NCBI RefSeq assembly: GCF_000026105.1 | Contig: NC_008027.1 | Coordinates: 3,988,501 to 4,052,500, forward strand | Direction of reading: 5' to 3' | From: Pseudomonas entomophila L48 | Lineage (GTDB): Bacteria > Pseudomonadota > Gammaproteobacteria > Pseudomonadales > Pseudomonadaceae | Length of the DNA: 64,000 bases | Shown here: positions 30,352 through 40,172 of the stretch, one piece after another | Layout: each line of letters opens with the position of its first letter | Numbering within the stretch: the stretch's first letter is position 1 | Program-made: the position numbers and the translations under genes | The notes under the pieces: model-generated | Told to the model about the DNA's origin: nothing | Databases searched by the model: none | Seen by the model: the letters and a program-made list of their open reading frames with translations, nothing else

Positions 30352-31222
30352 GCAATGGCGAGCCTGCCGGCAGGTGCAGGCGCAAGGCCCCGGGCAGCGC
30401 CTCGAAGCGCAGGCTGTCGGCCTGTAGTGGCTCGCCATCGAGATTGATATCCAACCCCTGCGAGCACTTGATTTCGACCCACGCAAGCCGCGCCCGCACG
30501 AACAACTCCTCGCCCGCCAGCAAACCGCGCAAGGTCCCTACCACTTCCTGTGGCGCGGGCAGAATGCCGATGTCCAACAGACCGTCATCGACCTTGGCAT
30601 CCGGACACAGGACGTGTCCGCCGCCCGCTTGCTGGCCATTGCCGATCCCCAGCGCCAGCAATGCTCCCTCCCAGTGGAACCCTGGTCCCTGCAGCGTCAC
30701 CGAGGCCGCCTGCAACTCACTGAAGCGCGACAGCCCCGTGAACAGGTAGGCCGCCGCCCCAAGTACCCTTTTCAGGTCTTCGGAGGTATTGGCCGTGACT
30801 TGGCTACCAAATCCGCCGGTCGCCATGTTCAGGAACAACTGATCCCCTACCCGCCCCAGGTCGATGGACTGCGCCGGCGCCTCCAGCAAGGCCAGGGCCG
30901 CGGCAGGCTCGAGCGGCACTCCGGCGGCCTTGGCGAAGTCATTGGCAGTGCCAAGGGGCAGCAGTGCCAGGCTGGCCTGGGTACGGGCAAGCCCCATGGC
31001 TTCAGCCACATCGCGCAGGGTGCCGTCGCCACCACCGGCCACCAGCCGACCATAGCCTTGCTCCAGCGCTTCATCCACCAGGCGCCGGGCATCGCCGGCC
31101 TCCCAGGTGAGGCGCACGTCCAACTCCCATCCACGCTCGCGCAACTCGCCGACCGCGGCGCGCACCTCATCGTTGGTGGCCTGCTTGCCATGCAGGATCA
31201 GCATTGCCTTGCGCTTGCCCAT
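30335..31222 (-). CDS. yegS: diacylglycerol/lipid kinase, YegS type
   Basis: The 295-aa cytoplasmic protein belongs to the diacylglycerol kinase catalytic family. It has the nucleotide motif VAGGGDGTLRDVAEAM, then LPLGTANDFAKAAGV and the DGEPL motif (INLDGEPLQADSLRFE). YegS phosphorylates phosphatidylglycerol in vitro; the physiological lipid substrate is uncertain. Start ATG at 31222 gives MGKRKAMLILHGK, a normal family N-terminus. It is convergent with, and overlaps by 17 bp, the response regulator gene. Confidence 0.92.
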   Translation of the reverse strand: MGKRKAMLILHGKQATNDEVRAAVGELRERGWELDVRLTWEAGDARRLVDEALEQGYGRLVAGGGDGTLRDVAEAMGLARTQASLALLPLGTANDFAKAAGVPLEPAAALALLEAPAQSIDLGRVGDQLFLNMATGGFGSQVTANTSEDLKRVLGAAAYLFTGLSRFSELQAASVTLQGPGFHWEGALLALGIGNGQQAGGGHVLCPDAKVDDGLLDIGILPAPQEVVGTLRGLLAGEELFVRARLAWVEIKCSQGLDINLDGEPLQADSLRFEALPGALRLHLPAGSPLLSRPG

Positions 31223-31389
31223 CGTCGTGCTCCATGAAAAAGCCTGTGGTTATCTCGACCACTGCAATTCGAGAATGACTCCTCGGTGCCTGCAAAACGA
31301 TCAGACGCCCTGCAATTGCCATTGAAAGCCTCGGGCATTGGGTGCATCATCCGACAAATATTTGGCCTTCATGGATGATGCCGCTCATA

Positions 31390-31409
31390 AAAGTCATTTA
31401 ATTGACTTT
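31390..31409. promoter_or_regulatory. inverted repeat upstream of the GDP-mannose gene
   Basis: Arms AAAGTCA (31390-31396) and TGACTTT (31403-31409) flank a 6-bp AT spacer, 76 bp upstream of the ATG. It may be an operator. No known regulator motif was matched. Confidence 0.4.
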
Positions 31410-31484
31410 CTGCCGCCAGATGCCTGACAGGTCGTGTTTCATTCATCGCGCTGCCCCCCAGCGCCTGATTTCGAGGCTTTGACT

Positions 31485-32939
31485 ATGAGCGTACTGATCC
31501 CCTGCATCATCGCCGGTGGCGCCGGCACCCGATTGTGGCCGGTCTCCCGCGAGGCAATGCCCAAACCCTTCATGCGATTGCCAGACGGCGTCAGCCTGCT
31601 GCAGAACACATTCAACCGCGCCAGCCGCCTGCCCGGCGTGGAGCGCGTGCTTACGGTAACCAACCGAGAGGTGTTCTTCCGCACCCAGGACGAATACCGC
31701 CAGGTCAACCAACAGCGACTCGCCCTCGACTTCATTCTCGAACCGTTCGGCCGCAATACGGCGCCAGCCATTGCCGCCGCTGCCGTGCAATGCGCGCGCC
31801 TGTATGGCGAGGACAGCCTGCTGCTGGTCCTGCCCGCCGATCACCTGGTCGAGGACCAGGCGGCATTCGAGGTCGCTGTCGCGCAGGCGCGCAGGTTGGC
31901 CGAGCAGGGTTGGTTGACCACTTTCGGGCTACAGCCGACCCGGGCCGAAACCGGTTTCGGCTACATCGAGCGAGGCCAGGCCATCGATGACGATGGTTAT
32001 CACGTCGCGCGCTTCGTCGAGAAACCCGACAGCATCACCGCCGAAACCTACGTACAGGGCGGCCGACACCTGTGGAACGCCGGCATGTTCTGCCTGCGCA
32101 CGGGCAGCTTGCTGGACGCGCTGCATCAACATGCCCCGCACGTGCTGCAACATGTCGAAGAATGCCTGGGGCTGAGCCCGTTCAAGGAGGGTGCGGACCA
32201 ATGGCAGGTGGAGCTCGACCCGGTCAGTTTCGAGCAGGCGCCGGATATCTCGATCGACCACGCCCTGATGGAGCCTTCCTCCCAAGTGGCCGTGGTGCCC
32301 TGTGACATCGGCTGGAGCGATATCGGTTGCTGGGAAGCCGTGCGCGAACTGCGCCCCGCCGACGACCAGGGCAACCACTGCAACGGCGAGACCGTCCTGC
32401 ACGACGTCCGCAACTGCTACATCGATTCGCCCCGCCGGCTGGTCGGCGCCGTGGGTCTGGACAATCTGATCGTCATCGACACCCCCGATGCCCTGCTGAT
32501 CGCCGACGCCGCGCGCAGCCAGGAGGTCAAGGTGATCGCCCAGCAGCTCAAGCAAAAGGGCCATGACGCCTATCGCCTGCACCGCTCGGTGAACCGCCCC
32601 TGGGGCCTGTACACCGTGCTCGAGGAAGGCCCCAGGTTCAAGATCAAGCGCATCATGGTGCGCCCGGGTGAATCGCTGTCGCTGCAGATGCACCACCATC
32701 GCAGCGAGCACTGGATCGTGGTCAGCGGCATGGCCAGCGTGACCAATGGCGAGGACGAATTCCTGCTCGACACCAACGAGTCGACCTTCATCAAGCCTGG
32801 TCGTACCCACCGCCTGACCAACCCCGGCGTCATCGACCTGGTGATGATCGAAGTGCAAAGCGGCGAGTACCTGGGCGAAGACGACATCGTGCGCTTTACT
32901 GATATCTATGGACGCGCCCCGGCAGCCGCTCTCGGTTGA
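31485..32939 (+). CDS. bifunctional mannose-1-phosphate guanylyltransferase / mannose-6-phosphate isomerase (AlgA/WbpW type)
   Basis: The 484-aa enzyme makes GDP-mannose, a sugar donor for polysaccharides. The N-terminal nucleotidyltransferase starts IPCIIAGGAGTRLWPVSRE with the FVEKP motif near residue 180. The C-terminal cupin (type II isomerase) has RPWGLYTVLEEGPRFKIKRI and metal ligands in QMHHHRSEHW. ATG 31485 is chosen for the family N-terminus. It is a paralogue outside any alginate operon, followed after 52 bp by a glycosyltransferase. That pairing suggests a small dedicated glycan pathway. Confidence 0.93.
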   Translation: MSVLIPCIIAGGAGTRLWPVSREAMPKPFMRLPDGVSLLQNTFNRASRLPGVERVLTVTNREVFFRTQDEYRQVNQQRLALDFILEPFGRNTAPAIAAAAVQCARLYGEDSLLLVLPADHLVEDQAAFEVAVAQARRLAEQGWLTTFGLQPTRAETGFGYIERGQAIDDDGYHVARFVEKPDSITAETYVQGGRHLWNAGMFCLRTGSLLDALHQHAPHVLQHVEECLGLSPFKEGADQWQVELDPVSFEQAPDISIDHALMEPSSQVAVVPCDIGWSDIGCWEAVRELRPADDQGNHCNGETVLHDVRNCYIDSPRRLVGAVGLDNLIVIDTPDALLIADAARSQEVKVIAQQLKQKGHDAYRLHRSVNRPWGLYTVLEEGPRFKIKRIMVRPGESLSLQMHHHRSEHWIVVSGMASVTNGEDEFLLDTNESTFIKPGRTHRLTNPGVIDLVMIEVQSGEYLGEDDIVRFTDIYGRAPAAALG

Positions 32940-32991
32940 CTGCCTTTGGGCGCGTTTTTTCTTCCCGGGCCATCAACGAGGAATCGGGGCC

Positions 32992-34233
32992 ATGCGCATA
33001 CTCTGGACTCTGCCCTACCTGCCCTGGCCAACCACCAGCGGCAGCAAGACCCGGCAATACCACCTGCTGCGCGCCCTGGCGCAGCGGGGTCACCGGATCA
33101 CCTTGCTGGTGCAGTCGAAGATTCCGCTGGGCGATGCCGCGCGCGAGGCCCTGGAGCCCTGGCTGGAACGGTTGATCGTATTGCCCAGGCGCCCCGTGCA
33201 CAGCCCGCTGAACCTGCTCGCCTCACCCATCATCGACTACCCCATGCGGGCGATCATCAATGGCCTCGCACCCTGTCTGCGCCACCGTTTCGAGCAACTG
33301 CTGGACGAACCCTGGGACGTGGTGCAGATCGAACACAGCTACAGTTTCCAACCCTTCGAAAAAGCCCTGCAGGCGCGCGGGTTGCCGTTCATGCTCAGCG
33401 AGCACACCCTCGAATCGGTGATGGGCGCGGCCCGTCATGACCGCCTGCCCCTGTGGTTGCGTCCACTCAACGCTTTCGATCGCTGGCGCTACCGGCGCTG
33501 GGAGCAACGTGTGCTACGCCAGCCCAGCGAGGTGGTGGCGGTCAACCCCCACGACGCCAACCTGATCGGAGAGATCAGCGGGCGCCCGGTCAATGTGGTG
33601 GTCAGCGGTGTGGACTGCGACCACTACCAGGACATTCGCCCGGCGCTGCACAGCCAACGCCTGTTGTTCGTCGGTAATTTCGAATACGGTGCCAACCTCG
33701 AAGCCATCGAGTGGGCGCTGGAGGAGATCCTGCCCCAGGTCTGGTTGAGCAACCCGGCGGTGCGCCTGGCCATCGCCGGGCACGCCCTGCCCGCCAGCTG
33801 GAAACTGCACTGGAACGACCCGCGCATCGAGTGGGTCGGCTACCGACCCGACCTGCGCGAGCTGCAACGGCGCTCGGCATTGTTCTTCGCTCCGCTGCGC
33901 CATGCGGGCGGCTCCAAGGTGAAGATTCTCGAAGCCATGGCCGCCGGCCTGCCGGTGATCACCACCAGCAGCGGCGTGTCGGGGCTGGCGGTCAACAATG
34001 GCGAACACTACCTGGGCAGCGACGACAGCGGCCAACTGGCACTGCTGGTCACCCAGCTGCTCAACCAACCCTGGCGCATGTCCCAGTTGGGCGAGGCTGC
34101 TCGTCATTTCACCCGCCAGCGCCATGACTGGAGCGTCGCCGCGCAGCAGCTGGAAAACGTGCACATGCGCCTGACCCAGCAGGCCACAGCCGGCGCGACA
34201 GCCCTCGGCGGGGCTAGCCCAGCAACTCGCTGA
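32992..34233 (+). CDS. glycosyltransferase, GT4/GT-B fold
   Basis: The 413-aa protein starts MRILWTLPYLPWPTTSGSKTR behind GAGGAA. It has the GT-B N-terminal pattern (GGxxxR-like SGSKTRQYHLLRAL) and the C-terminal donor site (FFAPLRHAGGSKVKILEAMAAGLPVITT) whose E-x7-E region is typical of family 4. No signal peptide or membrane segment is present, so it acts at the cytoplasmic membrane face. It probably uses the GDP-mannose made by the preceding gene, an inference from adjacency. Its end overlaps the convergent moeA by 20 bp. Confidence 0.88.
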   Translation: MRILWTLPYLPWPTTSGSKTRQYHLLRALAQRGHRITLLVQSKIPLGDAAREALEPWLERLIVLPRRPVHSPLNLLASPIIDYPMRAIINGLAPCLRHRFEQLLDEPWDVVQIEHSYSFQPFEKALQARGLPFMLSEHTLESVMGAARHDRLPLWLRPLNAFDRWRYRRWEQRVLRQPSEVVAVNPHDANLIGEISGRPVNVVVSGVDCDHYQDIRPALHSQRLLFVGNFEYGANLEAIEWALEEILPQVWLSNPAVRLAIAGHALPASWKLHWNDPRIEWVGYRPDLRELQRRSALFFAPLRHAGGSKVKILEAMAAGLPVITTSSGVSGLAVNNGEHYLGSDDSGQLALLVTQLLNQPWRMSQLGEAARHFTRQRHDWSVAAQQLENVHMRLTQQATAGATALGGASPATR

Positions 34234-35419
34234 AGGGAATGAAAGGTACGGGATCCCCCTGGCGCGGCGTGCTGCCTTCGCGGACTTCCACCACCCCCTC
34301 GGCCCAGGCGGCACTGCGCAGCACGCCTGAACTCTGGTTCTTGTAGATGCGCACGCGACCTTCCTCGATACGCGCCCGCAGGTATTCCCGGCGAACGCCC
34401 GGTTTCGGCCAGTCGAAACCGGCCGGCACGCTGAAGCGCAGCGGCGTGACATCGGCCACACCCTGGCGGCGCAGCAAGTAAGGACGGGCCAGCAGGCCGA
34501 AGGTGACCAGGGTCGACGCTGGATTGCCCGGCAGGCCGATGACCGGGATGCCCTGGTAATGCCCGAAGGTGAGCGGCTTGCCCGGCTTGATCGCCAGTTT
34601 CCACAACGCCAGCTCACCGGCCTCGCGCAGGGCCATGCCCAGGTAGTCGGCCTCCCCGACCGAGACACCACCCGTGGACAGGATCAGGTCGACATCCCCC
34701 AGGCCAGTCAGGCACTGACGGGTGAGCGCCAGGTCATCGGCGAGGATGCCCGCATCCACCACTTCACAGCCCAGACGCTGCAACCAGCTGACCAGCAGCC
34801 TGCGGTTGCTGTTGTAGATCTGCCCCGGCCCCAGCGGCAGCCCAGGTTCGACCAGCTCATCCCCCGTCGACAGCACGGCCACTCGTGGGCGACGCACCAC
34901 GTCGAGCCGGGCGAAGCCGAGGGTGGCGGCCAACCCCAACTGGATCGGCCCCAACCGGGTACCGGCGCTCATCACCTGCTCGCCGGCACGGGTTTCCTGC
35001 CCCCTGGGGCGCACATTCTGTTCAAGGACCATCGACTCGAGAAAACGCACCCGGCCATCCTCGAGCACCTCGGTGTTTTCCTGCATCTCGACGCAGTCGG
35101 CCCCCTCGGGCAGCGGCGCGCCCGTGAAGATTCGCGCGCAGGTACCCGGCTGCAGCGGCGCCGGCGCATGGCCGGCGAAGATCCGCTGGCTGATCGGCAG
35201 CGCCTCGCCCTGCCAGTCCGCGAGGCGCAGCGCATAACCATCCATGGCGCTGTTCGGCCAGGGCGGCAGGTCCAGCCCAGCCAGCAGCTCCTGGGCCAGC
35301 ACCCGGCCTTCGGCCGCTGCGAGCTCGACCGTTTCGGTCTGCCGGATCGGCGCGGCCTCGGCCAACGCCAGTAACCGCTCCAGCGCCTCCTCCACCGGCA
35401 TCAATGGCCGGGCCTGCAT
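34214..35419 (-). CDS. moeA: molybdopterin molybdenumtransferase MoeA
   Basis: MoeA inserts molybdate into adenylylated molybdopterin. The protein of about 401 aa shows the expected domains: PNSAMDGYALR near the N-terminus, RIFTGAPLPEGADCV, the MoCF-binding core VAVLSTGDELVEPG and STGGVSVGEADY, and a C-terminal beta-barrel (domain IV). The start is ambiguous: ATG 35419, GTG 35431 (overlapping the moaB stop) or ATG 35401 are all possible. It follows moaB by about 4 bp, forming a cofactor operon. Confidence 0.93.
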   Translation of the reverse strand: MQARPLMPVEEALERLLALAEAAPIRQTETVELAAAEGRVLAQELLAGLDLPPWPNSAMDGYALRLADWQGEALPISQRIFAGHAPAPLQPGTCARIFTGAPLPEGADCVEMQENTEVLEDGRVRFLESMVLEQNVRPRGQETRAGEQVMSAGTRLGPIQLGLAATLGFARLDVVRRPRVAVLSTGDELVEPGLPLGPGQIYNSNRRLLVSWLQRLGCEVVDAGILADDLALTRQCLTGLGDVDLILSTGGVSVGEADYLGMALREAGELALWKLAIKPGKPLTFGHYQGIPVIGLPGNPASTLVTFGLLARPYLLRRQGVADVTPLRFSVPAGFDWPKPGVRREYLRARIEEGRVRIYKNQSSGVLRSAAWAEGVVEVREGSTPRQGDPVPFIPFSELLG

Positions 35420-35423
35420 GGCC

Positions 35424-35963
35424 TCAACCACGGCTGTCGCAGGCCGCTGCCTGCTTCAGGTGGGGCACGAAGTTGCACGGCCGATGACGCGCGTCGAGTT
35501 GCTCGGCCAGGATGCCGTCCCAACCGGTGCGCACCGCGTTGGTCGAGCCCGGCAGGCAGCACACCAGGGTGCCGTTGGCCAGGCCCGCCAGGGCGCGGGA
35601 CTGGATGGTGGAGGTGCCGATATCGGCCACCGAGATCTGCCGGAACAGTTCACCGAAGCCTTCCACTTGCTTGTCCAGCAGGCACGCCACGGCTTCCGGC
35701 GTGCTGTCACGGCCGGTAAACCCGGTGCCACCGGTGATCAGCACCACCTGGACCTGCTCGTCGGCGATCCAGGTGGCGACCTGGGCGCGGATCTTGTACA
35801 GGTCGTCCTTGAGCAGCACGCGCGCGGCAAGCTGGTGGCCAGCCGCGCTGAGGCGGTCGACGAACAGCTGGCCGGAGGTATCAGTGTCGAAGGTACGGGT
35901 GTCGCTGACCGTCAGCACGGCAATGTTCAGCGGCACGAAAGGGGTATCTGCCTTGGCTTTCAT
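35424..35963 (-). CDS. moaB: molybdenum cofactor biosynthesis protein MoaB
   Basis: The 179-aa MogA/MoaB-family protein adenylylates molybdopterin before MoeA acts. Motifs include LTVSDTRTFDTDTSG at the N-terminus and the signature LITGGTGFTGRDSTPEAV, plus FRQISVADIGTSTIQSRALAG. It starts at ATG 35963 and is the first gene of the moaB-moeA pair. Length and motifs fit the family's usual 170-180 aa. Confidence 0.95.
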   Translation of the reverse strand: MKAKADTPFVPLNIAVLTVSDTRTFDTDTSGQLFVDRLSAAGHQLAARVLLKDDLYKIRAQVATWIADEQVQVVLITGGTGFTGRDSTPEAVACLLDKQVEGFGELFRQISVADIGTSTIQSRALAGLANGTLVCCLPGSTNAVRTGWDGILAEQLDARHRPCNFVPHLKQAAACDSRG

Positions 35964-36131
35964 GAGGGTACGTCGCAGGGAACAGGGATGTGCGCTGTTA
36001 TATCACACGCCGGCCCTGCCGTTGTTCTTGGTCAATCCCGGTGCGATGGCGCTATGCTGCACCGTTCAAGGAACTTGCGTGGACGCCCCGCGTCTCAATG
36101 TCATCTAGCACCCTCGCACTGGAGAAACACG

Positions 36132-36353
36132 ATGATCCAACGGACCCTTCCCGCCTTCCTGCTCGCCCTGGGCCTCGGCGCCCTCGCCGGCTGCTCCTCG
36201 CCCACCGTCATCACCCTGAACGACGGCCGCGAGATCCAGGCGGTGGACACCCCCAGCTACGACGAAGACTCCGGCTTCTACGAGTTCGAACAGCTCGATG
36301 GCAAGCGCACCCGTATCAACAAGGACCAGGTCCGGACCGTCAAGGACCTGTGA
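36132..36353 (+). CDS. YgdI/YgdR-type small lipoprotein
   Basis: The 73-aa precursor has a lipoprotein signal ending LAGC with lipidated C21, then the YgdI/YgdR fold [33 protein letters not shown]. The mature part is about 53 residues and is a small beta-barrel. Ser after the Cys favours outer-membrane sorting by the Lol rule. Function is unknown in all species. Gene start is ATG 36132, preceded by GGAGAA. The tRNA gene starts 80 bp downstream. Confidence 0.9.
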   Translation: MIQRTLPAFLLALGLGALAGCSSPTVITLNDGREIQAVDTPSYDEDSGFYEFEQLDGKRTRINKDQVRTVKDL

Positions 36354-36433
36354 TTGGCACGGCTTTTTCACATAACCCCTTTTTGCAACAAGGGGTTGCG
36401 TGACAAAATGCGATGCAGTAGGATTTTGGCCAT

Positions 36434-36510
36434 CGGAGTGTAGCGCAGCCAGGTAGCGCGTCTCGTTCGGGACGAGAAGGCCGCAGGTTCGAATCCTGTC
36501 TCTCCGACCA
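36434..36510 (+). tRNA. tRNA-Pro (anticodon CGG)
   Basis: The 77-nt cloverleaf carries encoded CCA. The anticodon loop TTCGGGA is closed by a TCTCG/CGAGA stem, giving anticodon CGG for CCG codons. C1-G72 with A73 is the bacterial tRNA-Pro identity. The acceptor stem has a U6-U67 mismatch (36439/36501). The D arm and the T arm (GCAGG/CCTGT with TTCGAAT) are normal. Confidence 0.95.
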
Positions 36511-36519
36511 AATCCCGTA

Positions 36520-36549
36520 AAAAAACCCGCCTCGAGCGGGTTTTTTTTG
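36520..36549 (+). terminator. terminator of the tRNA-Pro gene
   Basis: A-rich tract, CCCGC stem (36527-36531), CTCGA loop, GCGGG (36537-36541) and eight T residues make a strong intrinsic terminator 10 bp after the tRNA. The A7/T8 flanks may let it work in both directions. Confidence 0.92.
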
Positions 36550-36562
36550 CCTGCGCAAAAGG

Positions 36563-36623
36563 TAGGAGCCGGCTTGCCGGCGAACCAGGCACAACCCTGT
36601 TCGCCGGTAAGCCGGCTCCTACG
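36563..36623. repeat. inverted REP pair, GCCGGC type
   Basis: Arms 36563-36585 and 36601-36623 match over 23 bp with one mismatch. It lies between the tRNA terminator and the end of mqo. Confidence 0.9.
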
Positions 36624-36628
36624 ACATG

Positions 36629-38203
36629 TCAGAGGGCGTCGTCCGGCAATACCGGCACGTACAGCAGTTGCAGGCGCGCACTGCTCCACTCGCGGGTCTT
36701 GTTGGTCAGCTCGAGGTCGTTGTTGAGCTTGCGCCCATAGGTCGGCACGATCTCGTTGAGCTTCGCCTGCCACTCGGGCGTCTTGACCCGATCCTTGAAG
36801 GTCTTCTCCAACACGCTCAGCATGATCGGCGCGGCGGTCGAGGCACCTGGCGAGGCCCCCAGCAACGCGGCAATGCTGCCATCCTGGGCGGCTACCACTT
36901 CGGTACCGAACTGCAACACGCCGCCGTGCTCAGGGTCCTTCTTGATCACCTGGACGCGTTGCCCGGCCTGCAGCAGTTTCCAGTCTTCGTTCTTGGCGTT
37001 GGGGAAGTATTCGCGCAGAGCCGCCATGCGGTCGTCGAAGCTGAGCATCAACTGGCCCATCAGGTAGGTGCTCAGGTCGATGTTGTCGATGCCGGCATGC
37101 ATCATCGGGCTGATGTTGTGGCTGTTCAGCGAGGCGAACATGTCCAGCAGCGAGCCGTTCTTCAGGTACTTGGTGGAGAAGGTGGCGAACGGGCCGAACA
37201 GCAGCACCTCCTTGCCATCGATCACCCGGGTATCGAGGTGCGGCACCGACATCGGTGGCGCGCCGACCGAGGCCTTGCCGTACAGCTTGGCCTTGTGACG
37301 GGCAACCAGGTCCGGGTTGTCGGTCATCAGGAACTGGCCACCCACCGGGAAGCCGGCGTAGCCCTCGGCTTCCGGGATGCCAGACTGCTGCAGCAGCTTG
37401 AGCGCGCCGCCACCGGCGCCGATGAACACGAACTTGGCCTTGACCGCAGCCTGCTTGCCGCCGTTGGCAAGGTCCGCCACCACCACGTTCCAGGTACCGT
37501 CCTGGTTGCGGGCGATATCACGCACTTCGTGGCCCAGGTGCAGCTTGACGTTGGGGTTGCGGGTCATCGAGGCGAACAACTGGCGGGTGATCTCGCCGAA
37601 GTTTACGTCGGTGCCGATCGCCATGTGGGTGGCGGCGACCTTCTGCCCCGGGTCACGCCCCTCCATCACCAGCGGCACCCACTTGCGGATCTGCTCGTGG
37701 TCCTCGGAGATCTCCATGCCGCGGAACAGCGAGCTGTGGCGCAGGGCCTCGACGCGCTTGTGCAGGAAGGCGACATTCTCGTCACCCCAGACAAAGCTCA
37801 TGTGCGGCACGTTGTTGATGAACGAGCGCGGGTTGTTCAGCACGCCCTGTTCGACCTGGTAGGCCCAGAACTGCTTGGACACCTCGAACTGCTCGTTGAC
37901 GTTGACCGCCTTGCTGATATCGATGCCGCCATCCGCGCCGACACTGGTGTAGTTCAGCTCGCAGAAGGCCGAGTGCCCGGTGCCGGCGTTGTTCCAGGCG
38001 TTGGAGCTTTCCTCGGCGACCTGGTCCATGCGCTCGTAGACGTCGACGGTCCAGTTCGGTTCCAGCTCGGTGAGGTAGGTCCCCAGGCTCGCGCTCATGA
38101 TGCCGCCGCCGATCAGCAGGACATCGACGGTCTTTTCCGGCTCCGAGGGCTTGGAGCAGCCGATGACGCTCAGGCACAGGAGCGTCAGCAGGAGTTTTTT
38201 CAT
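36629..38203 (-). CDS. mqo: malate:quinone oxidoreductase with lipoprotein-type signal
   Basis: Mqo oxidises malate to oxaloacetate and passes electrons to membrane quinone through FAD. The 524-aa protein has the FAD motif [15 protein letters not shown] near residue 27, [22 protein letters not shown], and a C-terminal domain with GASPGAS. Uniquely it begins [16 protein letters not shown], a short hydrophobic segment ending in a lipobox (VIGC, Cys16). Usual Mqo enzymes are soluble or peripheral on the cytoplasmic face. A start after the signal is not supported by any nearby Met. A long upstream frame is non-coding. Confidence 0.93.
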   Translation of the reverse strand: MKKLLLTLLCLSVIGCSKPSEPEKTVDVLLIGGGIMSASLGTYLTELEPNWTVDVYERMDQVAEESSNAWNNAGTGHSAFCELNYTSVGADGGIDISKAVNVNEQFEVSKQFWAYQVEQGVLNNPRSFINNVPHMSFVWGDENVAFLHKRVEALRHSSLFRGMEISEDHEQIRKWVPLVMEGRDPGQKVAATHMAIGTDVNFGEITRQLFASMTRNPNVKLHLGHEVRDIARNQDGTWNVVVADLANGGKQAAVKAKFVFIGAGGGALKLLQQSGIPEAEGYAGFPVGGQFLMTDNPDLVARHKAKLYGKASVGAPPMSVPHLDTRVIDGKEVLLFGPFATFSTKYLKNGSLLDMFASLNSHNISPMMHAGIDNIDLSTYLMGQLMLSFDDRMAALREYFPNAKNEDWKLLQAGQRVQVIKKDPEHGGVLQFGTEVVAAQDGSIAALLGASPGASTAAPIMLSVLEKTFKDRVKTPEWQAKLNEIVPTYGRKLNNDLELTNKTREWSSARLQLLYVPVLPDDAL

Positions 38204-38458
38204 TAGCTCAATCCAATTGAAGTGAAGGACTGGCAGTCGTTGCCCCCGGTGTGCACGCCCGGATGTTGTTGTTCTGGTTCGCAGGAGTCTTGCGGGATCG
38301 GGGCACGATCGCCTCGGGCCGTGGCCCGGGGCGCCGTAAAGCAGGGAGTGTGCCAGGTGTGGCGGGGCCAGCATCCACGCGGCAGGAGGGCTGCGCACAG
38401 GCGCGAATGATGGCGACAATCCGCCACATATATGAATACCTGGCGGATTCCCCACGCC

Positions 38459-38543
38459 CTGTAGGAGCCAGCTTTGCTGGCGAACCAAGGCGACACTGAA
38501 GTCATGTCGTTCGCCGGTTCGCCAGCAAGGCTGGCTCCTACAG
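38459..38543. repeat. inverted REP pair, GCCAGC variant
   Basis: Arms 38459-38485 and 38517-38543 carry GGAGCCAGC...GCTGGCGAAC. Relative to the GCCGGC type, both sides of the stem have changed together. Confidence 0.9.
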
Positions 38544-38555
38544 GGGTTAGTGGGG

Positions 38556-40172
38556 TCAGCGGGTCAGGCGCGCGGTGACTTCACCCAGTTGCCCCGACAA
38601 GCCATGCAGGTGCTGCCCGGCCTGCTCGGTGTGCTGCACCGCCTCCTGGTTGGCCGTGGCGATGCGGGTGATCTCGACCAGGTTGCGGGAGATGTCCTCG
38701 GCGACGCTGGTCTGCTCTTCGGCGGCCGTGGCGATCTGCCGGTTCATGTCGCGGATCGCTTCCACCGCCGTGGTGATGCGCTGCAGCATCTGCCCGGCCT
38801 GCTGCACCTGCTCGGCGCCCTCCTCGCTGCGCTGCTGGCCGCTTTCGATGGCCTTGACCGCCTCCACCGCGCCGGATTGCACGGCCTCGATGATCTGGTG
38901 GATCTCGGCGATCGACGCCGCGGTGCGCTGGGCCAGGCTGCGCACTTCGTCGGCGACCACCGCGAAGCCGCGCCCGGCCTCGCCAGCGCGGGCGGCCTCG
39001 ATGGCGGCATTGAGCGCCAGCAGATTGGTCTGCTCGGCAATGCCACGGATCACCTCGAGCACCTTGCCGATGCGCGTGCTGTCGTTCTCCAGATGGCGGA
39101 TCACCGCGGCTGTGCCGGCAATCTCGCGGTTGACCAGGGCAATGATATCGATGGTCTGCTGCATCACTCGATCACCCGCCTGGGCGCTATGGTCGGCATC
39201 ATCCGCCGCACGCGCCGCTTCGGCGGCGTGGCGGGCAACTTCCTGCGCCGTGGCGGACATTTCGTGCATGGCGGTGGCGACCTGGTCGGTACGCTGGAAC
39301 TGGTCCTGGGTGCCGTGGGCCATGTCACCGGCAATGCTGCGCAGCCGCCCGCTGGCGCTTTCCAGCTCTTGGGCGTTGCCCTTGAGCCGGCCAACGGTGT
39401 CGGCGAGGAAATCTCGCAGGGTGTTGGCCGCCAGCGCCAGCCGCCCCAGTTCGTCTTCGCGGTCGCTTTGCACCCGGGCGCCGAAACGGCCCTGGCTGAG
39501 CTGGGCGACATAGTCGATAAGCTGGCGGATCGGTTCGACCAGGCTGCGGTTGACCAGCCACAGGCTGAACAGCCCCACCAGCACCGCCGAGGCCAGCATC
39601 ACCAACACACCCAGCCAAACGGTGCGCTCGGCGCTGGCGCTGATGGCGCTCGCGCGGCTACCGGCATCGGCCCGCAGTTGCTCGACCAACGCGCTCATCT
39701 GGTCACTGGTGGCGCGGTCCACGCCCTTGACCGCCAGATCGCCCGCCACAGGGTCGCCACCGGCGGCGAGGAAGGCCTGGCGCCCTTGTTCATAGGCCGC
39801 GCCCAACTGGCGATGGCTATCCTTGAGTTGCTCCAGGCGCCCCTTGAGCGCCGGATCGCCATTGGCGATCAGTTGCCCCAGCAATTGCTGCACCTGCTGC
39901 TCGCGCGCCTGGAACTGCTGCCAGTACTTGTCCAGTTCGGCCGGCTGGCGGCCGCGCAAGAGCACGTTCTTCCATTCCTGCACCTGGATCTTGAACTGCA
40001 AGTTGGCTTCATCAATCAGTTGCGAGGCACGCAACGGCCCGTCGACCAGCTCGGCGTAACCACGCACGCTGGAGGACAGGAACTGGAAGCAGACCAGCGC
40101 GATCAGCAGGATCGCCACCAGGCTGCCGCCAAGCAGGGAGAGAATTTGCACTCTGAGGGATTTACGCAACAT
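38556..40172 (-). CDS. methyl-accepting chemotaxis protein with four-helix-type sensor
   Basis: The 538-aa chemoreceptor has TM1 (residues 9-31), a periplasmic helical domain of about 150 residues (32-183), TM2 (184-207), HAMP (209-262) and a signalling domain with the hairpin tip [24 protein letters not shown]. The sensor size and Gln/Leu-rich helices fit the four-helix-bundle class. The ligand is unknown. The C-terminus lacks the CheR pentapeptide. The start is ATG 40172. No sigma-28 box like those of cheV and aer-2 was found upstream. Confidence 0.93.
   Translation of the reverse strand: MLRKSLRVQILSLLGGSLVAILLIALVCFQFLSSSVRGYAELVDGPLRASQLIDEANLQFKIQVQEWKNVLLRGRQPAELDKYWQQFQAREQQVQQLLGQLIANGDPALKGRLEQLKDSHRQLGAAYEQGRQAFLAAGGDPVAGDLAVKGVDRATSDQMSALVEQLRADAGSRASAISASAERTVWLGVLVMLASAVLVGLFSLWLVNRSLVEPIRQLIDYVAQLSQGRFGARVQSDREDELGRLALAANTLRDFLADTVGRLKGNAQELESASGRLRSIAGDMAHGTQDQFQRTDQVATAMHEMSATAQEVARHAAEAARAADDADHSAQAGDRVMQQTIDIIALVNREIAGTAAVIRHLENDSTRIGKVLEVIRGIAEQTNLLALNAAIEAARAGEAGRGFAVVADEVRSLAQRTAASIAEIHQIIEAVQSGAVEAVKAIESGQQRSEEGAEQVQQAGQMLQRITTAVEAIRDMNRQIATAAEEQTSVAEDISRNLVEITRIATANQEAVQHTEQAGQHLHGLSGQLGEVTARLTR

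Noticed and set aside
38204..38488. 95-residue N-terminal extension of mqo
   Set aside because: It runs over REP DNA and has no conserved sequence; the lipoprotein-type start at 38203 is far more natural.
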